Assembly: GCF_028292965.1 (NCBI RefSeq)
Contig: NZ_JAQGLG010000106.1
Location: 1-38,274, forward strand
Length of the DNA: 38,274 bases
Direction of reading: 5' to 3'
From: Sphingomonas bacterium
GTDB lineage: Bacteria; Pseudomonadota; Alphaproteobacteria; Sphingomonadales; Sphingomonadaceae
How positions within the stretch are numbered: position 1 is the stretch's first letter; every line of letters begins with the position of its first letter. Under the pieces are notes generated by a model, which ran no database searches, was not told the origin of the DNA, and was given only the letters and a program-made list of their open reading frames with translations. Shown here piece after piece: positions 8,283-14,496 of the stretch. Made by a program: the position numbers and the translations under genes.

Positions 8283-8719
8283 TCAGGTTCCCACATCTTG
8301 CCGCAACGCTGATCAGTCTCGGCTGCATGCCGCACGCGATGGCTGCGCAATACCTGGCGGTGCCAGCGACGCCACAAGCCGCGATGGTAAGCCCGCAGGC
8401 GGCAGCGGCTATCGCAAGCCATATCGCGCAGCAGATACAGCCTTGCGCCAATCGACAGATCAAACCGGGGCCCGGTGCCGAGCGCATCCGCGTGGTCGTT
8501 CACGTCAGGCTCAACCGCGACGGATCACTGATCGGCGATCCCGAAGTGGCCGGCTATGACGGGGTCGATGATAGCAACCGGGGCTATCTGGATCGGGTGA
8601 AGAACAATGCGGTCGCTACCTTCAGGGACTGCACGCCGATCCGCGGGCTGCCACAGGAATATTACGACGTGCCGCATGGCTGGAGCGATCTGAAGATGCG
8701 CTACAAGCTGCCCGGCTGA
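8279..8719 (+). CDS. Free-standing TolA C-terminal domain protein (tolA paralogue)
   Basis: The protein has 146 residues. Residues 32-146 align without gaps to residues 178-292 of the adjacent TolA, with 84 of 115 positions identical, including both Cys and the shared end GWSD-KMRYKLPG. It lacks the membrane anchor and the Pro/Lys-rich linker. Instead its N-terminus, MIRFPHLAATLISLGC followed by MPHAMAAQ, looks like an export signal cleaved after AMA or MAA. The ISLGC segment could also be a poor lipobox. The expected product is a soluble or lipid-anchored periplasmic copy of TolA domain III. It starts in an ATGA overlap with tolA and is followed by tolB, so it is made with the Tol complex. 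It probably arose by partial tandem duplication. A role as competitor or modulator of TolB/Pal binding is inference. Confidence 0.85.
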   Translation: MIRFPHLAATLISLGCMPHAMAAQYLAVPATPQAAMVSPQAAAAIASHIAQQIQPCANRQIKPGPGAERIRVVVHVRLNRDGSLIGDPEVAGYDGVDDSNRGYLDRVKNNAVATFRDCTPIRGLPQEYYDVPHGWSDLKMRYKLPG

Positions 8720-8729
8720 GGAGATGATG

Positions 8730-10142
8730 ATGACCTTGTTCCGCCCGATGCTGATCGCCGGGTTGCTTGCCGGCACGGCGCCGCTCGCTGCCGCCGCGCA
8801 GCAGGCCGCGCCGCCCGCGCCGCAAACGACGGCTCCGGCACCACAGGCCGGCACGCCGACGCCCGGCCAGCAACCGCCCGGTGAGATGATCGTCGATGTC
8901 GTCGGCGGCACCTCGGCGCCGGCGCAGATCGCCATTCCGCCGATGCCGACCGCCGCCGTGCAACAGACCGCTGCCGGCTCGACCGATGTGCTCGGCCGCG
9001 AACTGGCGCTGATCGTCACCAACGACCTGAAGAGTTCCGGACTTTTCAACCCGGTCAGCGGCGAGACGCTGCACAATATCAGCTATCCCGAGGTGACCAG
9101 TCCGGGTTTCGAATATTGGGCCGGCGCCGGCGTGCAGGCGCTGGTGCAGGGGTTCATCAAGGCCAATGGCGACGGCACACTGACCGTCGGCTGTTATCTC
9201 TATGATACCTATTCGCGCCGCGAACTGACCCGCCAGGGCTTTGTCGTGCCGCCGTCGGACTGGCGTCGCGCGGGGCATAAATGCGCCGATATGGTCTATA
9301 CGCGGCTGACCGGTGAGGGCCCCTATTTCGACAGTCGGGTGGTCTATGTGTCCGAGAGCGGGCCCAAGGCGCACCGCATCAAGCGGCTCGCGATCATGGA
9401 CCAGGATGGGGCGAATCACCGCTTCCTGACCAATGGCCAGTCGATCGTGCTGACTCCGCGCCTGTCGCCGGATCAGCGCTCGATCGTCTATATGAGCTAT
9501 CTCAACGATCGCCCATCCATCTATGTGTACGATATTGGGACAGGTCGGCAGCGGTTGCTGGTGCCCGACACCAACCTCAATTTCGCGCCGCGCGTCTCGC
9601 CCGACAGCCGCTGGGTGCTGTTCTCGATGGCCATTGCCGGTAATACCGATGTCTACCGTGTGCCGCTGTCCGGCGGCACGCCGCAACGGCTGACCGACGC
9701 GCCGGGGATCGACACCGGCGGCAGCTATTCGCCCGATGGCGGACGCATCGTGTTCGAGAGCGATCGTTCGGGCAAGCAGCAGCTCTATGTGATGAACGCC
9801 GATGGCACGCAGCAGCAACGGATCAGTTTCGGTGGAGGCAGTTACGCGACGCCGGTGTGGAGCCCGCGCGGCGACCTGATCGCCTATACCCATGTCCAGG
9901 GCAATTTCCGCATCGGCGTGATGAGCCCGGTCGGCGCCGGCGAGCGCAACCTGACCGACGACTGGCAGGACGAGGGGCCGAGCTGGTCGCCCAATGGTCG
10001 CGTGCTGATGTTCTTCCGCGCGACCCAGGGCGGCAGCGGCGTGGCCGATCTGTGGTCGGTCGACCTGACCGGCGTGGCCCTGCGACGGATTCCAACGCCG
10101 CTCGACGGATCCGATCCCAGCTGGGGGCCGTTACGCCCCTGA
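8730..10142 (+). CDS. tolB: Tol-Pal system periplasmic protein TolB
   Basis: The protein has 470 residues from the third of three consecutive ATGs (8724, 8727, 8730). The third was chosen because GAGGAG ends at 8723, which gives it a six-base spacing. The signal peptide is MTLFRPMLIAGLLAGTAPLA with cleavage near AAA-QQ. A Pro/Gln/Ala-rich stretch to about residue 55 precedes the N-terminal TolB domain (VDVVGGTSAPAQIAIPPM). The C-terminal six-bladed propeller has WD40-like TolB repeats such as LSPDQRSIVYMSYLNDRPSI, YSPDGGRIVFESDRSGKQQL and WSPRGDLIAYTHVQGNFRIG. TolB binds Pal and the TolA C-terminus in the periplasm. The Ala/Pro-rich leader region is longer than in E. coli TolB. Confidence 0.95.
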   Translation: MTLFRPMLIAGLLAGTAPLAAAAQQAAPPAPQTTAPAPQAGTPTPGQQPPGEMIVDVVGGTSAPAQIAIPPMPTAAVQQTAAGSTDVLGRELALIVTNDLKSSGLFNPVSGETLHNISYPEVTSPGFEYWAGAGVQALVQGFIKANGDGTLTVGCYLYDTYSRRELTRQGFVVPPSDWRRAGHKCADMVYTRLTGEGPYFDSRVVYVSESGPKAHRIKRLAIMDQDGANHRFLTNGQSIVLTPRLSPDQRSIVYMSYLNDRPSIYVYDIGTGRQRLLVPDTNLNFAPRVSPDSRWVLFSMAIAGNTDVYRVPLSGGTPQRLTDAPGIDTGGSYSPDGGRIVFESDRSGKQQLYVMNADGTQQQRISFGGGSYATPVWSPRGDLIAYTHVQGNFRIGVMSPVGAGERNLTDDWQDEGPSWSPNGRVLMFFRATQGGSGVADLWSVDLTGVALRRIPTPLDGSDPSWGPLRP

Positions 10143-10255
10143 CATCAACCCCCATTGCGAGCCGAAACCCCAGCGTTGACTCTCGTTAACCAAGTCGCGA
10201 CGTTGCCCGGGAGTTTGTTGGCGCACCGTCCCGACAGGATCGAAGGAGAAGCCTT

Positions 10256-10753
10256 ATGGCCAGACTGACGAACATGCTGCTGGTAACCGTTGCCCTGGCG
10301 GCGGCGACCACCGGTTGCGCGAAGAAGCACCCCGCCGAACTGCCGCCCGTCGCCGGGCCGGCGCAGGAACCGAGCGGCCCCAGCATCCGGCCTGGTTCGC
10401 GCGCCGATTTCGAGCGTTCGGTGCTGAGCAACACGGTCCATTTCGCGCTCGACCGCTACGACATCGATCCGCAGTCGCAGCGTATCCTCGACAGCCAGGT
10501 GCAATGGCTGCGGCAATGGCCGAACGTGCCGATCAGCCTGGAAGGGCATTGCGACGAGCGCGGCACGCGCGAGTACAACCTTGCTTTGGGCGATCGTCGC
10601 GCCAATGCGGCGAAGAACTATCTCGTCGCGCGCGGCGTCAACCCGGGCCGTATCTCGACGATCAGCTACGGCAAGGAGCGTCCGCTCGCTTTGGGCTCGG
10701 ACGAAGCCAGCTGGGCGCAGAACCGCCGTGCGGTGACGATCGTCCTGAACTGA
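10256..10753 (+). CDS. pal: Peptidoglycan-associated lipoprotein Pal
   Basis: The protein has 165 residues. The ribosome-binding site AAGGAGA at 10243-10249 is strong. The lipoprotein signal ends in the lipobox ATTGC, with C21 as the lipidated residue. After a short linker comes the OmpA-like peptidoglycan-binding domain (about residues 55-165): VHFALDRYDIDPQSQRIL, ISLEGHCDERGTREYNLALG with the conserved binding Asp/Arg residues, DRRANAAKNYLVARGV, and YGKERPLALGSDEASWAQNR. Pal tethers the outer membrane to peptidoglycan and binds TolB. It lies 113 bp after tolB and is followed by a terminator. The usual next gene, cpoB/ybgF, is not present here. Confidence 0.97.
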   Translation: MARLTNMLLVTVALAAATTGCAKKHPAELPPVAGPAQEPSGPSIRPGSRADFERSVLSNTVHFALDRYDIDPQSQRILDSQVQWLRQWPNVPISLEGHCDERGTREYNLALGDRRANAAKNYLVARGVNPGRISTISYGKERPLALGSDEASWAQNRRAVTIVLN

Positions 10754-10784
10754 TCTTCCTTCCCGCTTGCGGGGCGTGACAATC

Positions 10785-10816
10785 GGGCGGCTTGTGGTTT
10801 CACAGGCCGCCCATTT
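10785..10816 (+). terminator. Rho-independent terminator of the tol-pal operon
   Basis: GGGCGGCTTGTG (10785-10796) pairs with CACAGGCCGCCC (10801-10812) through one G-U pair, closing a four-base loop. The stem is followed by ATTTTG. It starts 31 bases after the pal stop. This explains why the downstream SPFH operon needs its own promoter. Confidence 0.8.
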
Positions 10817-10870
10817 TGCGTTCAGCGCGCATTGATTTGGTTCGCGCCTTGGCGTGAGCTAATTTTCTTT

Positions 10871-11024
10871 TTCACGCGGAGACGCGGAGACGCGGAGACG
10901 CGGAGGTGTCGCGTTTGCTGCGGTCGCTTCCCGTCGATGAAAGCCGGCATTCTGCAGCGCCCATGATGGGGTTTGGCTGGGCCGCGAATGCGACCTCTTC
11001 CGCGTCTCCGCGCCTCCGCGTGAA
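10871..11024. repeat. Inverted repeat with 8-bp tandem core (ACGCGGAG)
   Basis: The left end holds four exact tandem copies of ACGCGGAG (10874-10905), preceded by TTC. The right end (11000-11024) reads CCGCGTCTCCGCGCCTCCGC, then GTGAA. This is the inverted form with one mismatch in a repeat unit. About 95 bases of unrelated sequence lie between the arms. The element occupies the gap between the pal terminator and the SPFH promoter. The short open frame across it on the minus strand has no protein-like features and was not called. It is probably a dispersed sphingomonad intergenic repeat. Confidence 0.7.
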
Positions 11025-11064
11025 TCAAATTCTGAATGGAGGGGAGGCGCGCTTTCGATTCCGC

Positions 11065-11105
11065 TTGCGACTCACCTAAACCCGATATAAATGTGATATC
11101 ACATT
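11065..11105 (+). promoter_or_regulatory. Promoter with perfect 16-bp palindromic operator of the SPFH operon
   Basis: TTGCGA (11065-11070) and TATAAA (11086-11091), 15 bases apart, form a plausible promoter. AATGTGATATCACATT at 11090-11105 is a perfect 16-bp palindrome that overlaps the end of the -10 element and the expected transcription start. A repressor bound there would block transcription. The ribosome-binding region GGGAAGGG lies at 11109-11116 before ATG 11123. The ATGT-N6-ACAT form is close to, but not identical with, PadR sites. The Arc-like protein encoded in the same operon is the nearest candidate regulator. Confidence 0.62.
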
Positions 11106-11122
11106 AACGGGAAGGGTTCGTC

Positions 11123-12037
11123 ATGGCGAGCAATGTTGGGGATCAGGTGGTGCGCAACAATGCGCTGACGCTGTCGAGCGAGCGGCCGGCGGCGACGATG
11201 AGCGGTTATGTCATGCTGCTGGTGCTGTTGGCGGCGATCGCCGCCGGGGTGTTCGGCGCGGCGACGGTCAAGGGCGATCCGGGGCTGGGCGGGGTATTGA
11301 TGACCGGCGCGGTGCTGGTGTTCGTCTTCACGCTGCTCGGTTTCTACATGCTGCAGCCCAACCAGGCGGTCGCGGTCACCCTGTTCGGGTCGTACAAGGG
11401 CACCGATCGCACGACAGGGCTGCGCTGGGTGCTGCCCTGGCAAGGTCGGCGCAAGATCTCGCTGCGCGCCAACAACATGATTTCCGAGCGGCTGAAGGTC
11501 AACGACCTGCGCGGCAACCCGATCGAGATCGCGGCGCAGGTGGTGTGGCGCGTGACCGACACCGCCCAGGCGCTGTTCGACATCAACGATTACAAGGCGT
11601 TCGTCATCGTCCAGATCGAGGCGGCGGTGCGCACGATCGGCGCGCGTTACCCCTATGACGATTTCGAGCATCAGGAAGTGACGCTGCGCGGCAACCACGA
11701 CCAGGTCGCCGCCGAGTTGCGCACCGAACTGATCGCGCGGCTGGTGACGGCGGGGATTACGGTCGACGAATGCGGCTTCACGCACCTTGCCTATGCGCAG
11801 GAAATTGCCGGGGCGATGCTGCGCCGCCAACAGGCGCAGGCGGTGGTCGCTGCGCGCAAGACCCTGGTCGAGGGCGCGGTTGGCATGGTCGAGATGGCGC
11901 TCGACCTGCTCAGCTCCAAAGGCGTCGTGGAACTCGATGACGAGCGCCGCGCGGCGATGGTGTCGAACCTGATGGTCGTGTTGTGCGGCGAGCGTGACAC
12001 CCAGCCCGTCGTCAACGCCGGCTCGCTCTACCAGTAG
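11123..12037 (+). CDS. SPFH/Band 7 (stomatin-like) membrane protein
   Basis: The protein has 304 residues. Two N-terminal hydrophobic segments are visible, [19 protein letters not shown] (about 30-48) and [19 protein letters not shown] (about 58-77). An SPFH domain follows from about residue 80: [65 protein letters not shown], and the [20 protein letters not shown] helix. The C-terminus ([36 protein letters not shown]) is an Ala/Glu-rich helix suited to oligomer formation. SPFH proteins build membrane cages or scaffolds that organise lipids and proteases. It is the first gene of a four-gene operon with its own palindromic operator. Confidence 0.9.
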   Translation: MASNVGDQVVRNNALTLSSERPAATMSGYVMLLVLLAAIAAGVFGAATVKGDPGLGGVLMTGAVLVFVFTLLGFYMLQPNQAVAVTLFGSYKGTDRTTGLRWVLPWQGRRKISLRANNMISERLKVNDLRGNPIEIAAQVVWRVTDTAQALFDINDYKAFVIVQIEAAVRTIGARYPYDDFEHQEVTLRGNHDQVAAELRTELIARLVTAGITVDECGFTHLAYAQEIAGAMLRRQQAQAVVAARKTLVEGAVGMVEMALDLLSSKGVVELDDERRAAMVSNLMVVLCGERDTQPVVNAGSLYQ

Positions 12038-12046
12038 GACGCCCAG

Positions 12047-12253
12047 GTGTCGGGTCCGGCCAAGAAGGCGTTTCCGCTGCGTCTCGACCCCGCGCTCTAT
12101 GCGGCGGTCGAGCGGGTGGCGGCGGCCGATCTGCGCAGCGTCAACGCCCAGTTCGAATGCCTGCTGCGCGAGGCGCTGGGCCGGCGTGGGGTGAAACTTG
12201 CGGCGCCGGTCGCGGCGAAGCGCGGGCGACCGCCGAAGGAGAAAAAGTCATGA
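12047..12253 (+). CDS. Arc-like ribbon-helix-helix protein
   Basis: The protein has 68 residues from GTG 12047. A weak AGGA lies nearby, and the start is nine bases after the SPFH stop. The segment KKAFPLRLDPALYAAVERVA, then AADLRSVNAQFECLLREAL matches the Arc/MetJ ribbon-helix-helix fold: a beta strand with alternating residues (FPLRLD), helix A, the turn RSVNAQ (RSVNSE in Arc), and helix B. The tail KRGRPPKEKK is basic and AT-hook-like and could add DNA contacts. Probably a dimeric DNA-binding regulator, with the palindrome at 11090-11105 as a reasonable target. The TGA overlaps the next ATG by four bases. Confidence 0.8.
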   Translation: MSGPAKKAFPLRLDPALYAAVERVAAADLRSVNAQFECLLREALGRRGVKLAAPVAAKRGRPPKEKKS

Positions 12254-12516
12254 CCATCGATGACGTTCGTAACGCGTACAAGGTGCGCAATGGGTATTGG
12301 TTCGTGCCCAAGCGCTTTGGTTATGGCGCGGTGCCGGTGACGTGGCAGGGTTGGGTGGTGACGTTGGCATTCGGTGCCGGCGTGATGCTGGCGGTGCGCT
12401 TTCTGCCGGCGGTGGCGGAGAAGATCATCGTGGCTCTGGCGTTGATCGCGGCGCTGACGGCGATCAGCATGGTCAAGACCGATGGCGAGTGGCGTTGGCG
12501 GAGTGGTGGGCGGTGA
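12250..12516 (+). CDS. Small two-span membrane protein
   Basis: The protein has 88 residues from ATG 12250, in an ATGA overlap with the Arc-like gene. GGAG at 12238-12241 is the ribosome-binding site. The soluble N-terminus MTIDDVRNAYKVRNGYWFVP precedes two hydrophobic segments, WQGWVVTLAFGAGVMLAVRFL and IIVALALIAALTAISMV, with a short tail TDGEWRWRSGGR. I recognise no named family. It is conserved in context only in the sense that it is translationally locked between the RHH regulator and the hydrolase (GTGA overlap at 12513-12516). It may be a partner of the SPFH protein in the same membrane. Confidence 0.7.
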   Translation: MTIDDVRNAYKVRNGYWFVPKRFGYGAVPVTWQGWVVTLAFGAGVMLAVRFLPAVAEKIIVALALIAALTAISMVKTDGEWRWRSGGR

Positions 12517-13460
12517 GCGCGCTGATCGCTCTGGTGGCCATGGTCGCCGCGCCGACACCGGCCAGCCTCCCCGCGCCGGTAGAGATTACCGCACCGGGCC
12601 CTGAAGGGGCGCTGGCGGGTACCTTGCTAGATCCCGATTCGAAGGCGCCGTTGGTGCTGATCGTTCCCGGCTCCGGGCCGACCGATCGCGACGGCAACAA
12701 TCCCATGGGCGTGGCGGGCGGACCCTATCGCCAGCTGGCCGAGGCGCTGGCCGCGGACGGGGTCGCCAGCGTGCGGATCGACAAGCGCGGTATGTTCGGC
12801 AGCAAGGCGGCGCTGGCCGACGTCAATGCCTCCACCACGGCCGGTTATGCCGATGATGTGCATGCCTGGGTGTCGGCGGTTCTCAAACGGACCGGGCGGC
12901 GCTGTGTGTGGGTGCTCGGCCATAGCGAGGGCGCGCTGGTCGCGTTGCAGGCGGCGCAGTCGCCGGCGGGCCTGTGCGGCGTGATCCTGCTGTCGGGCGG
13001 CGGCCGGCCGATCGGCGCGGTGTTGCGCGACCAGTTGCGTGCCAACCCGGCCAATGCGCCGATTCTCGATGCCGCGCTGGCGGCGGTCGATGCGCTGGAG
13101 GCGGGGCGCCGCGTGCCCGAGGCGACGTTGCCGGTGCCGATCCGTCCGCTGTTCGCCGACAAGCTGCAATCCTATTGGATCGACCTGATGTCGCACGATC
13201 CGGCGAAGCTGATCGCGGCGGTCAAGCTGCCGATCCTGATCGTACAGGGCGAACGTGACCTGCAGGTAAGCGTGCAGGATGCGCGGTTGCTGAAGGCGGC
13301 GCAGCCGGCGGCGGTTCTGGTGCTGGTGCCGGACGTCAACCATGTGCTGCGGCCGGTGGCGAGCGACGACAGGGCAGCCAATATCGCGACCTATAGGGAT
13401 GCGACGCTGGCGATCGATCCCAAGGTGCCCGCGGCGGTGGCGGGGTTCGTGAAGAAATAA
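12513..13460 (+). CDS. Exported alpha/beta hydrolase
   Basis: The protein has 315 residues from GTG 12513, which overlaps the previous stop (GTGA). Residues 1-18 (VSALIALVAMVAAPTPAS) look like a signal peptide or anchor. The fold is alpha/beta hydrolase. LVLIVPGSGPTDRDGNN forms the oxyanion-side loop. The nucleophile elbow GHSEG holds S138. IVQGERDLQV contains the likely catalytic D249, and DVNHVLRP contains the catalytic H277. This pattern resembles the DUF3530/dienelactone-hydrolase-like peptidases and esterases of the COG1073 group. The substrate is unknown. As the last gene of the SPFH operon it probably acts at or near the membrane scaffold. A dumbbell repeat directly follows. Confidence 0.85.
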   Translation: MSALIALVAMVAAPTPASLPAPVEITAPGPEGALAGTLLDPDSKAPLVLIVPGSGPTDRDGNNPMGVAGGPYRQLAEALAADGVASVRIDKRGMFGSKAALADVNASTTAGYADDVHAWVSAVLKRTGRRCVWVLGHSEGALVALQAAQSPAGLCGVILLSGGGRPIGAVLRDQLRANPANAPILDAALAAVDALEAGRRVPEATLPVPIRPLFADKLQSYWIDLMSHDPAKLIAAVKLPILIVQGERDLQVSVQDARLLKAAQPAAVLVLVPDVNHVLRPVASDDRAANIATYRDATLAIDPKVPAAVAGFVKK

Positions 13461-13596
13461 ATTCCTCCCCGGACGGGGAGGGGGACCATGCGCAGCATGG
13501 TGGAGGGGGCCCGCCGCGCACGGTGCGGTTGTGGCCAGCCCCCACCACCACGCGCTGAAGAAGCGCGCGGTCCCCCTCCCCGTGCCGGGGAGGAAT
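13461..13596. repeat. Dumbbell-shaped intergenic inverted repeat
   Basis: The outer arms are 13461-13487 (ATTCCTCCCCGGACGGGGAG, then GGGGACC) and 13569-13596, which match inversely except for one inserted base. Inner arms GGTGGAGGGGGC (13499-13510) and GCCCCCACCACC (13539-13550) pair as well. Between the two levels are local hairpins, CCATGCGCAGCATGG on the left and GCGCTGAAGAAGCGC on the right. The element fits exactly between the stop of the hydrolase and the stop of the convergent nuclease gene, and probably acts as a two-way terminator-like structure. It resembles the element at 31309-31433 in design and in its G-runs. Confidence 0.8.
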
Positions 13597-13597
13597 T

Positions 13598-14467
13598 TTA
13601 GGAGAACGCCTTGTCCAGCAGCTTGGCCAGTCTCAAACCACCGCGTTCGATCTGGAGGCGGGCTGCCGGGACGAGGCTATCGATCGTCGCATCGTCGAGG
13701 GTGACGTGCGCGGGATTGGGCGCGCAGGGATCGCCCTTGAGCGCGGTGGTGTAGACCACGTCATGCGCGAGTTGCCAGCTTTCGCGGCTCCAGTCGCTCA
13801 CCGTGCCGGCGGCGATGCGCGCGCGCACCCGAGCGGGGTAGCGGTGGACCAGCGACCCGCCGGTGGTCGCGGCGCGCTCGGCCAGCGGGCCGTCCCAGAT
13901 CGAGTGCAGGTTGAAGCGCGCCGGTTCATAGCGGCCATAGGCCGCGGCGACGTCATTGCCGCCCTTGTCATCCTTCTCGCCGGCATGGAGCGGCTGGTGC
14001 AGGTCGCCGATGAAGTGGATCAGGAACACCAAAGCCTGGACCTTGTCCTTCTTCGGCGCATGGCGGTCCCTTAGCGTGGCGACGTCGCGCTCGATCTGCG
14101 CCGAGACGCAATTGCCGTCCTTGCACGGTTCGACGAGCGAGAAGGGCTTGCAGATGTTCACGTCCTGGAAGTGCCAGCTATAGGCGTAACCGAAACGTGG
14201 CTTGCCATCGGGGTTCTTGAGTTTCTTGACGCAATCGGCCCAGGTGCTGGCGCTCTCGATCGTGATCGCGGGGCATTCGGGTGTTTCGAGCATCGCCGTT
14301 TTCGCTAGCAGACGCCGCACCGCGATGCGGGTCGCCGGTTTGACGTTGGCCATGGCGATCTCGCCGACCGTCTCGTGACCATATTCCCAATAGGCCGAAG
14401 CCGGGGCGGACAGGCCGAGCGCGGCCACACAGGCGCCGATCGTGACGGCGGTTACAAAACGACTCAT
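13598..14467 (-). CDS. S1/P1-type zinc nuclease, secreted
   Basis: The protein has 289 residues. The signal peptide MSRFVTAVTIGACVAALGLSAPASA is followed by YWEYGHE. In this family the first Trp of the mature protein and the following His are zinc ligands. Other ligand motifs of the three-zinc site are visible: TWADCVK (Asp), YSWHFQD (His), LIHFIGDLHQPLHAG (His, Asp, His) and, further on, GGNDV with FNLHSIWDG. These features match the S1/P1 phospholipase-C-like fold. Such enzymes degrade single-stranded DNA and RNA and release 3'-phosphate; in bacteria they are periplasmic or secreted scavengers. Six or more Cys suggest disulfides. It is convergent with the SPFH operon. Confidence 0.92.
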   Translation of the reverse strand: MSRFVTAVTIGACVAALGLSAPASAYWEYGHETVGEIAMANVKPATRIAVRRLLAKTAMLETPECPAITIESASTWADCVKKLKNPDGKPRFGYAYSWHFQDVNICKPFSLVEPCKDGNCVSAQIERDVATLRDRHAPKKDKVQALVFLIHFIGDLHQPLHAGEKDDKGGNDVAAAYGRYEPARFNLHSIWDGPLAERAATTGGSLVHRYPARVRARIAAGTVSDWSRESWQLAHDVVYTTALKGDPCAPNPAHVTLDDATIDSLVPAARLQIERGGLRLAKLLDKAFS

Positions 14468-14496
14468 GGGCTCGGGCTATAGAGCGCGCCCGGCGG

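Noticed and set aside
10176..10204. Candidate promoter before pal (TTGACT)
   Set aside because: No acceptable -10 element lies at the right distance (GACGTT), so an internal promoter is not supported by sequence alone.
10874..10905. Possible CRISPR-like array
   Set aside because: The four 8-bp copies directly adjoin each other without spacers; it is a simple tandem repeat, and no cas gene is nearby.
10822..11028. Short open frame of 68 codons on the minus strand after pal
   Set aside because: It is read from the inverted ACGCGGAG repeat and the pal terminator region; the Arg-rich product has no protein features.
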